NCBI RefSeq assembly: GCF_000428065.1
Contig: NZ_ATZF01000002.1
Location: 248,001-312,000 of the forward strand
Source: Shimazuella kribbensis DSM 45090
GTDB taxonomy: Bacteria > Bacillota > Bacilli > Thermoactinomycetales > Thermoactinomycetaceae
Reading direction: 5' to 3'
Length of the DNA: 64,000 nucleotides
Shown: one piece after another, positions 1 to 8,057 of the stretch
Layout: every line of letters starts with the position of its first letter
How positions within the stretch are numbered: the stretch's first letter is position 1
Program-made: the position numbers and the translations under genes
Notes under the pieces: generated by a model
Database searches by the model: none
Told to the model about the DNA's origin: nothing
Seen by the model: the letters and a program-made list of their open reading frames with translations, nothing else

Positions 1-71
1 AGTCATTTTCCATTAAATGGGGAGATGGCCCCAAAATTGGTCTTTGCTCCCTCTTCCCCTTACTGGCAATA

Positions 72-108
72 GTTAGAGCCGTGATTGTGTTCCGATCACG
101 GCTCTAAC
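72..108. terminator. Perfect 14-bp hairpin downstream of the SDR gene
   Basis: A perfect 14-bp inverted repeat (arms 72-85 and 95-108, 9-nt loop) lies just past the stop of the minus-strand SDR gene. It has no clear T-run on either side, so it is only a probable transcription end or processing hairpin. Its right arm and flank share most of a 15-bp string with the hairpin at 21040-21074. Confidence 0.5.
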
Positions 109-140
109 AAGTTCACAGCGTATTTAAGGTTACCTACGTC

Positions 141-953
141 TTATCGAAAGTTATTGGTAATAAACGTCATAAAATCCTCATCTGATGATTCTTTTCTCAT
201 GTTATTCAGAAACTCTGCATCTCCTCCAGCAAGATATCGAAAACGGTTTGTTTGATCTGTAGCAGCTTCATAAATCACCTTAGCTATGAATTCTGGTTTG
301 GAGACATTGGTCTGAAAACTTTCCAATTGCTTTTTCATTACTGTGTCGACATAGGATTTATAGGTTTCTAATGAGTCGTCTGATAACACATCCAAGGAAC
401 GTCCTGTAAAATTCGTGGCAACGTTTCCTGGTTCCACAACTTTCACTTTGATATTGTGAGCGGCAAGTTCATAGAAAAGCGATTCCGAAAACCCTTCAAT
501 AGCCCATTTGCTCGCATGATAAAGAGTTAAAAATGGAAAGGCGACTTTTCCGCCAATAGATGAAATGTTAATAATCGTGGCTTCTTTATTTGTTCGGAAG
601 TGAGGCAAGATAGCTTGGATGGTATGGAAAACACCAAACACATTTACATCAAATTGCCTTTTCATCTGTAAGTCTGTAGCAGCTTCAAATGGACCAAATG
701 TAGAATAACCGGCATTGTTTAACAAAACGTCGATTTTCCCGAAATGTTCAATTCCTTTTGTGATGGCATCTTGAATCGTTTCTTTTTGCTCGACATCCAG
801 CTTTGTCACTAAGACACGATCCAAACGATCCAATTCTGTTTCCTTCTCTGGAGATCGCATGGTGGCCACCACATTCCATCCTTGCTCCGAAAAATAGTTG
901 GCTGCTGCTCTTCCGATACCCGAAGAAGCTCCTGTTATTAAAATCGTCTTCAT
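141..953 (-). CDS. SDR family NAD(P)-dependent oxidoreductase
   Basis: This is a classical short-chain dehydrogenase/reductase of 270 residues, cytosolic, expected to interconvert an alcohol and a ketone using NAD(P). The nucleotide-binding motif TGASSGIG sits at residues 7-14, the structural NNAG at about 79-82, catalytic Ser at about 131 and the YHASK catalytic Tyr/Lys at 145-149. I start at the ATG at 953 because it is preceded by AAGGGGGAG at good spacing. An upstream in-frame ATG at 995 lies inside the operator arm and has no ribosome site. The gene is divergent from a TetR regulator across a long inverted repeat, so it is probably repressed by that regulator. The substrate cannot be read from the sequence. 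Confidence 0.9.
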   Translation of the reverse strand: MKTILITGASSGIGRAAANYFSEQGWNVVATMRSPEKETELDRLDRVLVTKLDVEQKETIQDAITKGIEHFGKIDVLLNNAGYSTFGPFEAATDLQMKRQFDVNVFGVFHTIQAILPHFRTNKEATIINISSIGGKVAFPFLTLYHASKWAIEGFSESLFYELAAHNIKVKVVEPGNVATNFTGRSLDVLSDDSLETYKSYVDTVMKKQLESFQTNVSKPEFIAKVIYEAATDQTNRFRYLAGGDAEFLNNMRKESSDEDFMTFITNNFR

Positions 954-997
954 CTTACTCTCCCCCTTGGTGGTTTTATCACAGAAAGTATACAATA

Positions 998-1051
998 CAT
1001 TTTAAACAAAGTAAACTAAATTATCGTTTTTAGTTTACTTTGTTTAAAATG
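998..1051. promoter_or_regulatory. 23-bp inverted repeat, likely TetR operator
   Basis: Perfect 23-bp arms at 998-1020 and 1029-1051 flank an 8-nt spacer in the divergent promoter region between the SDR gene and the TetR gene. Each arm carries an AAACAAAGTAAACT-like core. This is the expected site for autoregulation and SDR control by the adjacent TetR protein. The operator role is inferred from position and symmetry. Confidence 0.7.
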
Positions 1052-1108
1052 TTTATTATGTATGTTGATTTGATATAATGATAATGTAGAGAAAGGAGGC
1101 TCCTTTTT

Positions 1109-1747
1109 ATGAAAAAATCAGCAAGTGCTGACAAATACATCGAAAAGATAAAACCAATTATAAGAAAAACCAGGTTTAGTCAACTAAAAATAGATGATAT
1201 CGCAAGGTACATGGACATTAGTAAAGCAACACTATATAAGAATTTTTCTACAAGAGACGAGATCTTACATACGGTCGTAGCACATTATATAGACTACCTT
1301 TCTGAAGCAGATGCCATTGTTCAAGATGAAAATGTATCATTTACCGAGCGCTTCCAGAAGACTTTTGAACAATCGTTAAAATGTGTTATCTATGTATCTG
1401 ATTTGTTTTTAAACGACCTCAAAGAAACCTATCCATATTTGTTTGAAAATCTTTTACTAGCTCAACAAAATCGCAACAAAAACCTAGAGGTTTTCTTTGA
1501 AGCCGGTATGGATAAAGGGATATTTAACCGGATAAATGCTCCATTGTTTATGGTTCAAGACGATGCAGTTCTTCGCCGTATTATGGTACCTTCGTTTTCC
1601 ATCAAGTATGATCTAACATTAAAACAAGCACTTATCGACTTTTACCAAATGAAAAAGTATCAGCTGTTTAAACCAGAATACCTCGATACAGTTGATGATT
1701 TTGTTATTGAAAAGGAGATTGTTCAAATCTTATCGACAATCACATGA
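1109..1747 (+). CDS. TetR/AcrR family transcriptional regulator
   Basis: A 212-residue TetR-type repressor. The N-terminal helix-turn-helix is seen at about residues 20-52, with the typical ISKATLYKNF recognition helix, followed by a helical ligand-binding domain with no recognisable ligand signature. The start is set by AGAAAGGAGG upstream of ATG 1109. It is divergent from the SDR gene and separated from it by the 23-bp inverted repeat, so it probably represses both. Its stop overlaps the ATG of the following integrase relic by four bases; I regard that overlap as accidental. Confidence 0.9.
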   Translation: MKKSASADKYIEKIKPIIRKTRFSQLKIDDIARYMDISKATLYKNFSTRDEILHTVVAHYIDYLSEADAIVQDENVSFTERFQKTFEQSLKCVIYVSDLFLNDLKETYPYLFENLLLAQQNRNKNLEVFFEAGMDKGIFNRINAPLFMVQDDAVLRRIMVPSFSIKYDLTLKQALIDFYQMKKYQLFKPEYLDTVDDFVIEKEIVQILSTIT

Positions 1748-1977
1748 ATAAACATCTTTTAATGGAAAAAATAAAGCCAGTAACGCAAGATATTCGTAGC
1801 GTTATCTCCGTCATGTTATTGCCAGTAATAAATAAGGCAGACATTGCAACAGTTGCCGAACTCGCTGAACATAGTGATATTAACATCACTCGTCGATACT
1901 CAAAATCCACTATTATCGAGTTAGAACAAGCGATTGAAAGTCATTTTGGTTTCCTTATCCCTATTAAGGCCCAATGA
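1744..1977 (+). pseudogene. Tyrosine recombinase C-terminal relic
   Basis: A 77-residue reading frame whose middle (about residues 31-65) matches the end of XerC/XerD-type tyrosine recombinases: DIATVAELAEHSDINITRRY, including the usual His-Ser-Asp block and the Tyr nucleophile position. The upstream HxLRHTFA box with the catalytic His/Arg is missing, so it cannot be active. It has no ribosome site of its own beyond the overlap with the TetR stop. Read it as debris from an integrated element. Confidence 0.6.
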
Positions 1978-2319
1978 CAGGGTTGCTGTTCTAGTCCGCA
2001 AGAATATTTCCTATTAATGTAAAACAAAGAACCAGCCTCGATATTTAGCTGGTTCTTCTCTATTAAGATGGTTCCTGTTGGATCTGTCACAAAATCAAAG
2101 AAACATAAGAACAATTATGTTTACTCATTAGCAAATCTAACAATCAAAACAGCCCATATAGGAAACATCATTTATTGATTCGGGTAGCGAATGGAATGAA
2201 ACATAAATGATTTGTTTAGTCCTAAAACCAACAACCGTGCGACAAAATGCAATTTACCCAAAAAAATGTGATTTATCTGACGGACTAGAGGCAGAAACCG
2301 TCTCACTATCCCTATATTG
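1978..2319. other. Intergenic region with one hairpin
   Basis: No gene is supported here. A 10-bp hairpin (arms 2027-2036 and 2048-2057) is followed by a pyrimidine-rich tail and could end transcription from the TetR side. The remainder is AT-rich with no recognisable coding fragment. Confidence 0.5.
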
Positions 2320-2706
2320 TCAGCGAGAAAGTTGATAATTTTTTACTTTAATAAATCCATATCCATATCTTGTTATTTTAAAAAAACTTATTTTATAATT
2401 TCCCGAAGATGGAATATTATACTTTACGCTATGAGATGATTGGGAACGACCAGTGTAATGAGCTTTGCAGTTTGTTGGATTTGAACCTTGGTAAATGCAA
2501 ACATCATATGAAGATTTATCTTTATCAGCATAACTCACATCCTTATATGTATAGGTACCTTTAGAAAGATAAAAACTACCAGTAGTATAATAGGTATTAA
2601 ACTCAGCCCAACCCGATTTGCTTGCGAACGATTCATTCACTTGGAAACTCAAAACTGCAACCATAGACAAAACAAATACAAAAATAAAGTGGATTTTTTT
2701 GATCAT
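2320..2706 (-). CDS. Small secreted protein of unknown function
   Basis: A 128-residue product that starts with a clear Sec signal peptide: a Lys-Lys n-region, a hydrophobic core of about 18 residues, and an SFAS-type cleavage site near residue 29. The mature part is about 100 residues, rich in Tyr, Ser and Lys, with two Cys (in DVCIYQ and TNCKAH) that may pair. The beta-like pattern, ending in GYGFIKVKNY, suggests a small extracellular beta domain. I do not recognise the family. The start at 2706 is chosen because AGGATGAGG lies 6 nt upstream; the ATG at 2718 is inside that ribosome site. Confidence 0.65.
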   Translation of the reverse strand: MIKKIHFIFVFVLSMVAVLSFQVNESFASKSGWAEFNTYYTTGSFYLSKGTYTYKDVSYADKDKSSYDVCIYQGSNPTNCKAHYTGRSQSSHSVKYNIPSSGNYKISFFKITRYGYGFIKVKNYQLSR

Positions 2707-2919
2707 GTGTAACCTCATCCTTATTAATATATTAGCAGTGTTGATTGAAACAAATATGCACCCTGTTATCCCTTTTGTTCATAAATGAAAAAATGTTAAA
2801 TCAAAACTTGTAATATTTTTTATTATATAAAATCATTTTTGTTTGCAGCAAGTTCACTGCCTATTACTTTCCCTTTTAAGGGAACTCCCTTTACACTTTT
2901 TCAGAGAAAAAATGGTTGT

Positions 2920-3450
2920 TTAGTCGCTGTATGGCTTAGGAGCAACAAATGATTTTGTTTCTTTTAAATATGCTTGGGCTCCGTCAATCTGCCCCTCAAA
3001 CTCTACGGTCAATGTGTATGGTTTTCCTTCACTGAATTTTTTAATTGAAAAGTAAGCTTCACAATAATGCAAATCTGGATCGCAATCTACAGAAGAGGAT
3101 TTTATACTATCAACATGAAAGCTCCAAGTTCCATCCACCTTCATCGATTCGGGAATATCAATAAGTTGGGCACTTGTTACATATGCAGCATCCATCTCAG
3201 TGGAGTCTACTTCCCCTACTTTAATATGTGGTTCCAATTCTTCATCTGGTTTGTTCGTTGGTGTAGAATCTTGATTCGAATTTGATGAATTCTGGTTTGA
3301 ATTTTCAATCGGAATTTCTTGTGGAGCTGTATTGTTCCTATTTTTATCCTGTGTTTCTGAGGTGTTCGTTTTTACTGGTATATTTATCGTACATCCTGTC
3401 AAACTCATGATCGTTATCACTAACATCATACCAATCAACTTTATCTTCAT
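2920..3450 (-). CDS. Putative lipoprotein
   Basis: A 176-residue protein with a lipoprotein signal: hydrophobic stretch, then LTGC with the lipidated Cys at residue 20. An Asn/Ser/Thr/Pro-rich linker spans about residues 30-70, as in surface-tethered proteins of Gram-positives. The C-terminal domain of about 100 residues contains a DCDPDLHYCEAYFS patch with two Cys. It ends in a Pro/Tyr-rich tail. AAGGAGA precedes the ATG. The function is unknown and no neighbour gives a clue. Confidence 0.7.
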   Translation of the reverse strand: MKIKLIGMMLVITIMSLTGCTINIPVKTNTSETQDKNRNNTAPQEIPIENSNQNSSNSNQDSTPTNKPDEELEPHIKVGEVDSTEMDAAYVTSAQLIDIPESMKVDGTWSFHVDSIKSSSVDCDPDLHYCEAYFSIKKFSEGKPYTLTVEFEGQIDGAQAYLKETKSFVAPKPYSD

Positions 3451-4302
3451 CTGTCAATCTCCTTAAATATTGTTTTATGTTTTTTTAGTATAAAGAACGA
3501 AGTGTTAGCTAAAAAGTGAAAAAAGGAAAAAAATATTTCCTCTTTTTCTACTTGACCTAGTGACAGAGTTCCTACCATAGACCGCAAAGTAGCATCATGA
3601 TTTTTCTGAACTCATTATTTATATTTAATAATTTGAGCTGTGGTACTTAAGTTACCACGTGCTTTACACGGGTTCAAAGATACCGCCTTGTGAACGCTCA
3701 GAAGATCTTCTTCATTACATCTTCTTTTCCTGATCCTTCCGCTGCTTCACCAACTCCCGAATACTTGGTAAGCTTCATTTTACGATTGATGTAACTCTGG
3801 CCATCTTTCAATTGAATTGTGTGTATTTATATGAAAATTATAATTATTATGTCATTTCCTTATAATAAAATAGGCCTCTATTTCCCTCTGAGACGAATGG
3901 AAATAATGATAATGATGGGATTGTATTACTTGGCAATATTTATCGAAATCCGAGCTTCTAAGCCTGTATTATGCGAAAGTATAAATTACCATCCATTCCA
4001 ATTGGTATGAATTAACTGTTTTCAGGTGTTTGGAGAATAATACCAAAATCAGTCCTCGTTTCCTTTACCCCTAAAAGGAATTCTCCTTTCATTTGCCTTC
4101 TAGTTCATTCTATCAAAATAAAAATGAACCATTGAGTAGTTTTTAATATTTCTAATTTTTTGCGGGGAAACTTACATGTATGGTACTTAGGGGACGGAAG
4201 AGTGGTATCACAACTCTGCTACCCGACCGTTGGATAAAAAACGGGGCCGGGTGGCCTTCCTGATTGGAAAGACCACCCGGCTTGGCGAACTCGATCTGTT
4301 GA
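3451..4302. other. Gene-poor region with a possible coding relic and a terminator
   Basis: About 850 bases without a supported gene, apart from the terminator listed separately at 4246-4281. On the minus strand around 3700-3800 a short stretch reads PSIRELVKQRKDQEKKM followed by stops; it looks like the tail of a degraded gene, but I cannot name it. GC rises sharply after about 4200, where the terminator and then the small membrane-protein gene begin. Confidence 0.4.
4238..4281 (-). terminator. Rho-independent terminator of the 45-residue gene
   Basis: Read on the minus strand, a GC-rich stem of at least 9 perfect pairs (4246-4254 with 4273-4281), extendable with one wobble pair, is followed closely by a run of T. 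It sits about 20 nt past the stop of the small membrane-protein gene, making a complete minus-strand transcription unit. Confidence 0.8.
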
Positions 4303-4440
4303 TCAGCGGCGATGACGAAAATACTTCACCAACTTTTCGATGCCGCTACACACATGCGCGAGGAAGATGGCAAGATAGCACACCAAGAATGCGAGAGAAA
4401 TGGCGACATACACATACCCCACATAAGGGTCATTATTCAT
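4303..4440 (-). CDS. 45-residue membrane protein in a GC-rich cassette
   Basis: A short gene of 45 codons plus stop. It has a perfect GGAGG eight bases before ATG 4440 and its own rho-independent terminator just downstream. The product has a short acidic N-terminus (MNNDPYVG), one hydrophobic segment at about residues 8-31, and a strongly basic tail (KLVKYFRHRR). One membrane helix plus a cationic tail is the general form of small type I toxins, small membrane regulators and some peptides, but I do not recognise this protein. Base composition is distinctly richer in G+C than its neighbours, suggesting transfer. The gene is real with good confidence; its function is unknown. Confidence 0.65.
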   Translation of the reverse strand: MNNDPYVGYVYVAISLAFLVCYLAIFLAHVCSGIEKLVKYFRHRR

Positions 4441-4521
4441 GATTCCTCCAGAGAGTTCAACTGTATCTATAGGTTAAATGATTTTATCTGTATTATCAAA
4501 TAAAAACTTGAAAGAAAAGAA

Positions 4522-4546
4522 AAAGCCCTTATACAAAAAGGGCATT
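4522..4546 (-). terminator. Terminator after a 7-codon micro-ORF
   Basis: On the minus strand a stem of six pairs (4525-4530 with 4538-4543) is followed by TTTTTCTTTTC. It lies immediately beyond a micro-ORF with a good ribosome site at 4550-4573. Confidence 0.7.
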
Positions 4547-4549
4547 TTC

Positions 4550-4573
4550 CTATGAATCGCGTGGATCTCCCAT
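4550..4573 (-). CDS. Possible 7-codon micro-ORF MGDPRDS
   Basis: On the minus strand AGGAGGGAATCAA leads into ATG and seven codons (MGDPRDS), a TAG stop and then at once a rho-independent terminator. The unit is bounded upstream by the bidirectional terminator at 4749-4794, so it forms a short transcript of about 200 nt of its own. It could be a translated leader, a signalling peptide or a small RNA with a chance ORF. The Shine-Dalgarno match is what makes it worth recording. Confidence 0.3.
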   Translation of the reverse strand: MGDPRDS

Positions 4574-4748
4574 TTGATTCCCTCCTATAAGAGGTATGGT
4601 ATGGGCTAAAATCCATGTCCAGTAAGGTCTATTCCGGTTTTCGTTCGTTTGCTCCCTAAACTCCAATACTCCAATTTTATCAAAATAAAACGGGTAAAAA
4701 GATCATGGAATGATATCGTTTCCTCTCTTCGAATTAGATGAATAACAG

Positions 4749-4794
4749 TAAAAAACACATGGCCTCTATGCACTTAGAGATCATGTGTTTTTTT
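4749..4794. terminator. Bidirectional terminator
   Basis: Arms AACACATG (from 4754) and CATGTGTT (ending 4789), with an inner CTCT/AGAG pairing, have A-runs on the left and T-runs on the right, so the hairpin can stop transcription both ways. On the minus strand it ends the gene at 4909-5268. Confidence 0.75.
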
Positions 4795-4908
4795 AGGTAA
4801 CAGGGTTAAGATATATTTTCGTAATAACTCAGTACGCTTTTGACGGTTGTATCTCAAGATGATCCAACGCTCAATGATCCATTGCAAGAACACAAAAAAA
4901 ATAAGAAT

Positions 4909-5268
4909 TTATGGGCGACTAAATTTTACATGACCACCATCACGATCAAACCAGCCTCTAAAAGCCCAATTTATCCATCCACCATCTCCTTTATTGGTAA
5001 ATTCTCCATCTTCAAAAGCCCAAATTCCATAAACGACACTATCATATGTTGCTGAAGCATAAAATTTAACTCCGTTAAAATGATCTTCATACTCTTGGCT
5101 CAAGTTAAAAGCCATTACATTGTATTGTTGACCAGCAGCATAAAATGTTTGTTCCATTAAATTTTTCACAAATCCCGACCGATTATCATCCGATTTAATT
5201 GCATCTTTAATGGCATTTGCTATTCCAAGTACATCTAGACTAACATCAAGACCTACATCTGCAGACAT
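4909..5268 (-). CDS. Small conserved-looking protein, unknown function
   Basis: A 119-residue protein without a signal peptide. The N-terminal 40 residues are polar and helical. The C-terminal 75 residues form a Trp/Tyr/Gly-rich, beta-looking domain with VVYGIWAF, GDGGWINWAF and a final RDGGHVKF. I have the impression of similar short proteins labelled stress protein in Bacillus genomes, but cannot verify this. The start at 5268 is preferred because AGAGGTG stands 7 nt upstream; the ATG at 5286 lacks a site. It ends before a bidirectional terminator, so it is monocistronic. Confidence 0.65.
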   Translation of the reverse strand: MSADVGLDVSLDVLGIANAIKDAIKSDDNRSGFVKNLMEQTFYAAGQQYNVMAFNLSQEYEDHFNGVKFYASATYDSVVYGIWAFEDGEFTNKGDGGWINWAFRGWFDRDGGHVKFSRP

Positions 5269-5786
5269 AACTTTCACCTCTTTCATAAAAGATTAGTAGA
5301 CAAAAGAGAGAACTGCATCTCTATTTCAAATATTATCATTATGACTAAAAAATGTAAAATTAATAATAAATAGGATTATTTAAGAAAAAGAGTATTATAT
5401 AAGATATTTTAGTATAAAAACAAGTCTTGATAACAGAAAAGCTTTTTTAGAGTTTGACAATTCAGGGAGTGGATATGCAAAAATGCTGTATTTTCACCAT
5501 CAACTCCATGTCCGGTTCGTACTCTAGTCCGAAAGATAGATTCCGGTATATGATCATAATTTCAAAAGCATTTAATCTCTTAGTGTTTAGAGATTAAATG
5601 CTTTTTCGTGGAGATCAAAAGTGACCAGATCACTCTCGTCACCAAAGATCCTAACGAGTGGTTCCTGAGCTTCGGTTACTATGAGAACGAAGCATTCGCA
5701 AGTTCATTCGGCATGACCAAGTCGAGCTTCATTCGAAACTCAAGGCGAGAGAATGATCTAAAAATGAAAATCGTACAACTCCTCCA
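5269..5786. other. Intergenic region with hairpin and GC-richer relic
   Basis: A 16-bp perfect hairpin (5564-5579 with 5590-5605) ends in a T-run on the plus strand. After it, 5608-5790 is an open plus-strand frame of 60 codons beginning with GTG, richer in G+C than its surroundings, without a ribosome site and unrecognised. It is probably the leftover tail of a transferred gene. Before the hairpin, a 40-codon frame runs straight through the terminator and is not believable as a gene. Confidence 0.45.
5564..5606. terminator. Strong 16-bp terminator hairpin
   Basis: Perfect arms 5564-5579 and 5590-5605 with an A-run before and a T-run after make this a candidate bidirectional terminator. Confidence 0.7.
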
Positions 5787-6605
5787 TTAAGGTAAAAAAC
5801 CTTTCTGGCTCAAGTAGACCTGATCTTCAGCAAATACTTTCCGCAATCTGTCATATACCACCCGATACGCAGTAGGATTATACCACTTTGCTAAACCCAG
5901 TTCTTCGTACATCAAAGAAATACCTAAATTATTCGTACGCCTCCCCCCACTTCCGTCTCCCATAAAATAATCATCTACACACACACGGTTTGTTACTTTC
6001 ACTAATTCGTTTGGGAAAGCTTCGGTACTCGGTAAGACAGGGGCAATTGTTGCTTGGGTTGGTACACCTGCATCCGCCAATAATTTTAGTGTTCTTAACC
6101 TAGCAGAAATCGGTGGAGCATTGGGTGTAAAATGTTTTCGAATGTCTTCTCGATCCGTCTCGATCGTCATGCTGACTCGCACTCGATCTTTTAAACCAAG
6201 AAGCAAATCAATGTCTCTATGAACAAGAGGACTTCTGGTCTGCACAAATAAAAAGTCAGGCTGATTTTCTACCACTACTTTCAATAGAGACCTTGTGACC
6301 TCTTCCTTTAATTCAATTGGTTGATAAGGGTCGGTACTGGATGACATAAAGATGGTTACCTTTCCTTTTTTCTTGGCTCTTGTAAGCTCTTTTTGAAGGA
6401 GTTCTGCCGCACCCATTTTTATATTGATCCACGTTCCCCATTCCTCTTTACTAAATGTAGACACTGGCATTTGACGTACGTAGCAGTAAGAACACCCAAA
6501 AGTACAACCTGTGTAGGGATTGAGGGAATGACTGTAACCAGAAAGGAATCCGGTGCCTTTATTCATAAGTGTTTTTGGGTATTTGTAAAAAATTATATTT
6601 TTCAC
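5787..6605 (-). CDS. SPL-family radical SAM protein
   Basis: A 272-residue radical S-adenosylmethionine protein of the SplB-like group (COG1533 type). The cluster motif CTFGCSYC at residues 34-41 gives Cys34, Cys38 and Cys41 for a 4Fe-4S cluster. STDPYQPIE further on is the family's conserved block. Spore photoproduct lyase itself is longer and has a different architecture, so this is a relative of unknown substrate rather than SplB. Translation starts at a GTG at 6605 preceded by GGAGG with 7-nt spacing. It lies downstream of, but probably separate from, the ada operon. Confidence 0.88.
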   Translation of the reverse strand: MKNIIFYKYPKTLMNKGTGFLSGYSHSLNPYTGCTFGCSYCYVRQMPVSTFSKEEWGTWINIKMGAAELLQKELTRAKKKGKVTIFMSSSTDPYQPIELKEEVTRSLLKVVVENQPDFLFVQTRSPLVHRDIDLLLGLKDRVRVSMTIETDREDIRKHFTPNAPPISARLRTLKLLADAGVPTQATIAPVLPSTEAFPNELVKVTNRVCVDDYFMGDGSGGRRTNNLGISLMYEELGLAKWYNPTAYRVVYDRLRKVFAEDQVYLSQKGFLP

Positions 6606-6776
6606 ACCAAATCCTCCAACTCACTCTATCAGCTCCATATATCTTGCTAGTTTCCCATAAACTTCAACAACTGAATATTCCGTCATATATGAACTCAATG
6701 TCATATGTTTCTATAAAGATTGAGAGTTGTTCTACCATCTTTCTCTATCTAGAATTTAAAGATGAATCGCTAATTT

Positions 6777-7490
6777 CTACTTTGCATCATGAAAGATAAT
6801 CCCTAAACCATATCTCATTCCAGACAGAATGGTGCTTACTCCATGTCGAAGTGTAGTTTTATAATACCTGCGGGTTCCCGAAACAGGTCGATGATTGGTC
6901 GGAAAGATAAGAGCTTCTCCTTGTTTCAAAGTAATCACATGTCCCCTGCTTTGTGCACGTGGTCGTTGTTCTATTAATAGAGATTCCCCACCAGTATAAT
7001 CTTTTTCTCGTTGATTCAATGCAAATAAAACTTGGAATGGAAAATAAATTTCTCCGTATAAATCTTGATGCAAACAATTATATCCACCAGCTTCATATTT
7101 TAAAATGAGTGGTGTAGGATGCACCTGTTCTTTTTGATGACATTGCTCTAGAAAATCCGAATGATTGGTTGGATAGATGGCATCTTTACCTAAATAATTC
7201 AGCCACCGGTTAGCTGCTATTGCAAGTTCACTATAAAAATTTGTTCGTAATTGCTGCAAAATAGCAGGAAGAGGAGCCCGAAAATATTTATACTCTCCCC
7301 TGCCAAATCGATACCTTTCCATGTTAATTGTGCTTCGAAAATAGGATGCCTCTGTATACATACGGATAATTTCTTGACACTCGTGCTCGTCCAACAAAAC
7401 TGGAATTTTGGCATAGCCTTGATCATCTAATGTTTGATGAATAACACTCCAGTTCAAGGATGCAATACGATCTTCTATAGAATTAGGCAT
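6777..7490 (-). CDS. 2OG-Fe(II) oxygenase, Oxygenase-NA (DNA damage) type
   Basis: A 237-residue protein that fits the COG3826/Oxygenase-NA family, described as acting on alkylation-damaged DNA. A His-x-Asp iron pair is visible at H141-Q-D143 in CLHQDLYGE, the distal His is H200 or H216, and Arg in GTRRYYKTTLRHG would bind 2-oxoglutarate. The N-terminal 120 residues are the family-specific helical part. It overlaps the end of ogt by 8 bases, so the two are translationally coupled, and adaA lies upstream; the three form an adaptive-response operon. I infer a repair role, perhaps analogous to AlkB, from this context. Confidence 0.85.
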   Translation of the reverse strand: MPNSIEDRIASLNWSVIHQTLDDQGYAKIPVLLDEHECQEIIRMYTEASYFRSTINMERYRFGRGEYKYFRAPLPAILQQLRTNFYSELAIAANRWLNYLGKDAIYPTNHSDFLEQCHQKEQVHPTPLILKYEAGGYNCLHQDLYGEIYFPFQVLFALNQREKDYTGGESLLIEQRPRAQSRGHVITLKQGEALIFPTNHRPVSGTRRYYKTTLRHGVSTILSGMRYGLGIIFHDAK

Positions 7491-8034
7491 TTGTAGTCTT
7501 CCTTTCTACATTTGATCGTTCTTTTTCCAAAGACAGTAATTTCATTTTCATTTTCAATCCGCCTCGATAACCTGTTAGTGCACCATTCTTACCAATAACA
7601 CGATGACAAGGAACAGCTATTAAAACTGAATTTGCACCGATAGCCGATCCCACTGAGCGTACTGCGTTTGGTTTTCCAATATGATTTGCAATATCGGAAT
7701 AAGAGTAAGTTTGTCCATAAGGAATATTACATAATGCATCCCAAATAGATAATTGGAATGGTGTACCATGCAGGTCAACAGGTATTGTAAAGGTTTGACG
7801 TTCTCCTTGAAAGTACTCCATCAATTCATTTGCATAAGGTTTTACTTTTTCTTCATCTTGTACCAATACGTAATTCGGAAGATGTTGAAGAGTCCAATAA
7901 AATAACTCATCAGATGATTGATTTTGAGAACCAACATAACAAAGTCCTTTTTCCGTTGCAGCAAGATAAATATCCCAATTTCCGTGAATCAAATGTGTCC
8001 AATATACCAGTTGGTTATTCTTTGATGTGTTCAT
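7483..8034 (-). CDS. ogt: Methylated-DNA--[protein]-cysteine S-methyltransferase
   Basis: A 183-residue O6-methylguanine-DNA methyltransferase. The active site PCHRVIG is at residues 142-148 with the acceptor Cys143. The conserved GQTYSYSDIA block and the Asn/Arg-finger region KPNAVRSVG precede it. The protein transfers the O6-alkyl group from guanine to its own Cys in a single turnover. It sits 23 bases after adaA and overlaps the oxygenase gene, in the same order as adaA-adaB in Bacillus. Start ATG 8034 has GGAGGGATC upstream. Induction by methylated AdaA is inferred. Confidence 0.93.
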   Translation of the reverse strand: MNTSKNNQLVYWTHLIHGNWDIYLAATEKGLCYVGSQNQSSDELFYWTLQHLPNYVLVQDEEKVKPYANELMEYFQGERQTFTIPVDLHGTPFQLSIWDALCNIPYGQTYSYSDIANHIGKPNAVRSVGSAIGANSVLIAVPCHRVIGKNGALTGYRGGLKMKMKLLSLEKERSNVERKTTNA

Positions 8035-8057
8035 GCTCTGATCCCTCCATCAAGTTT

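Noticed and set aside
1975-3590. Weak repeat between TGACAG...CCGCAAG at 1975-2002 and TGACAG...CCGCAAAG at 3561-3589
   Set aside because: Only about two thirds of positions match over less than 30 bases; not distinguishable from chance by eye.
3819-4010. Plus-strand hydrophobic ORF of 63 codons
   Set aside because: No ribosome site, AT-rich composition, and no neighbouring gene or signature in support.
5475-5597. Plus-strand 40-codon ORF MQKCCIFTINSMSG, considered as a Cys-rich peptide precursor
   Set aside because: The frame runs through a strong terminator hairpin and no modification or export genes are adjacent.
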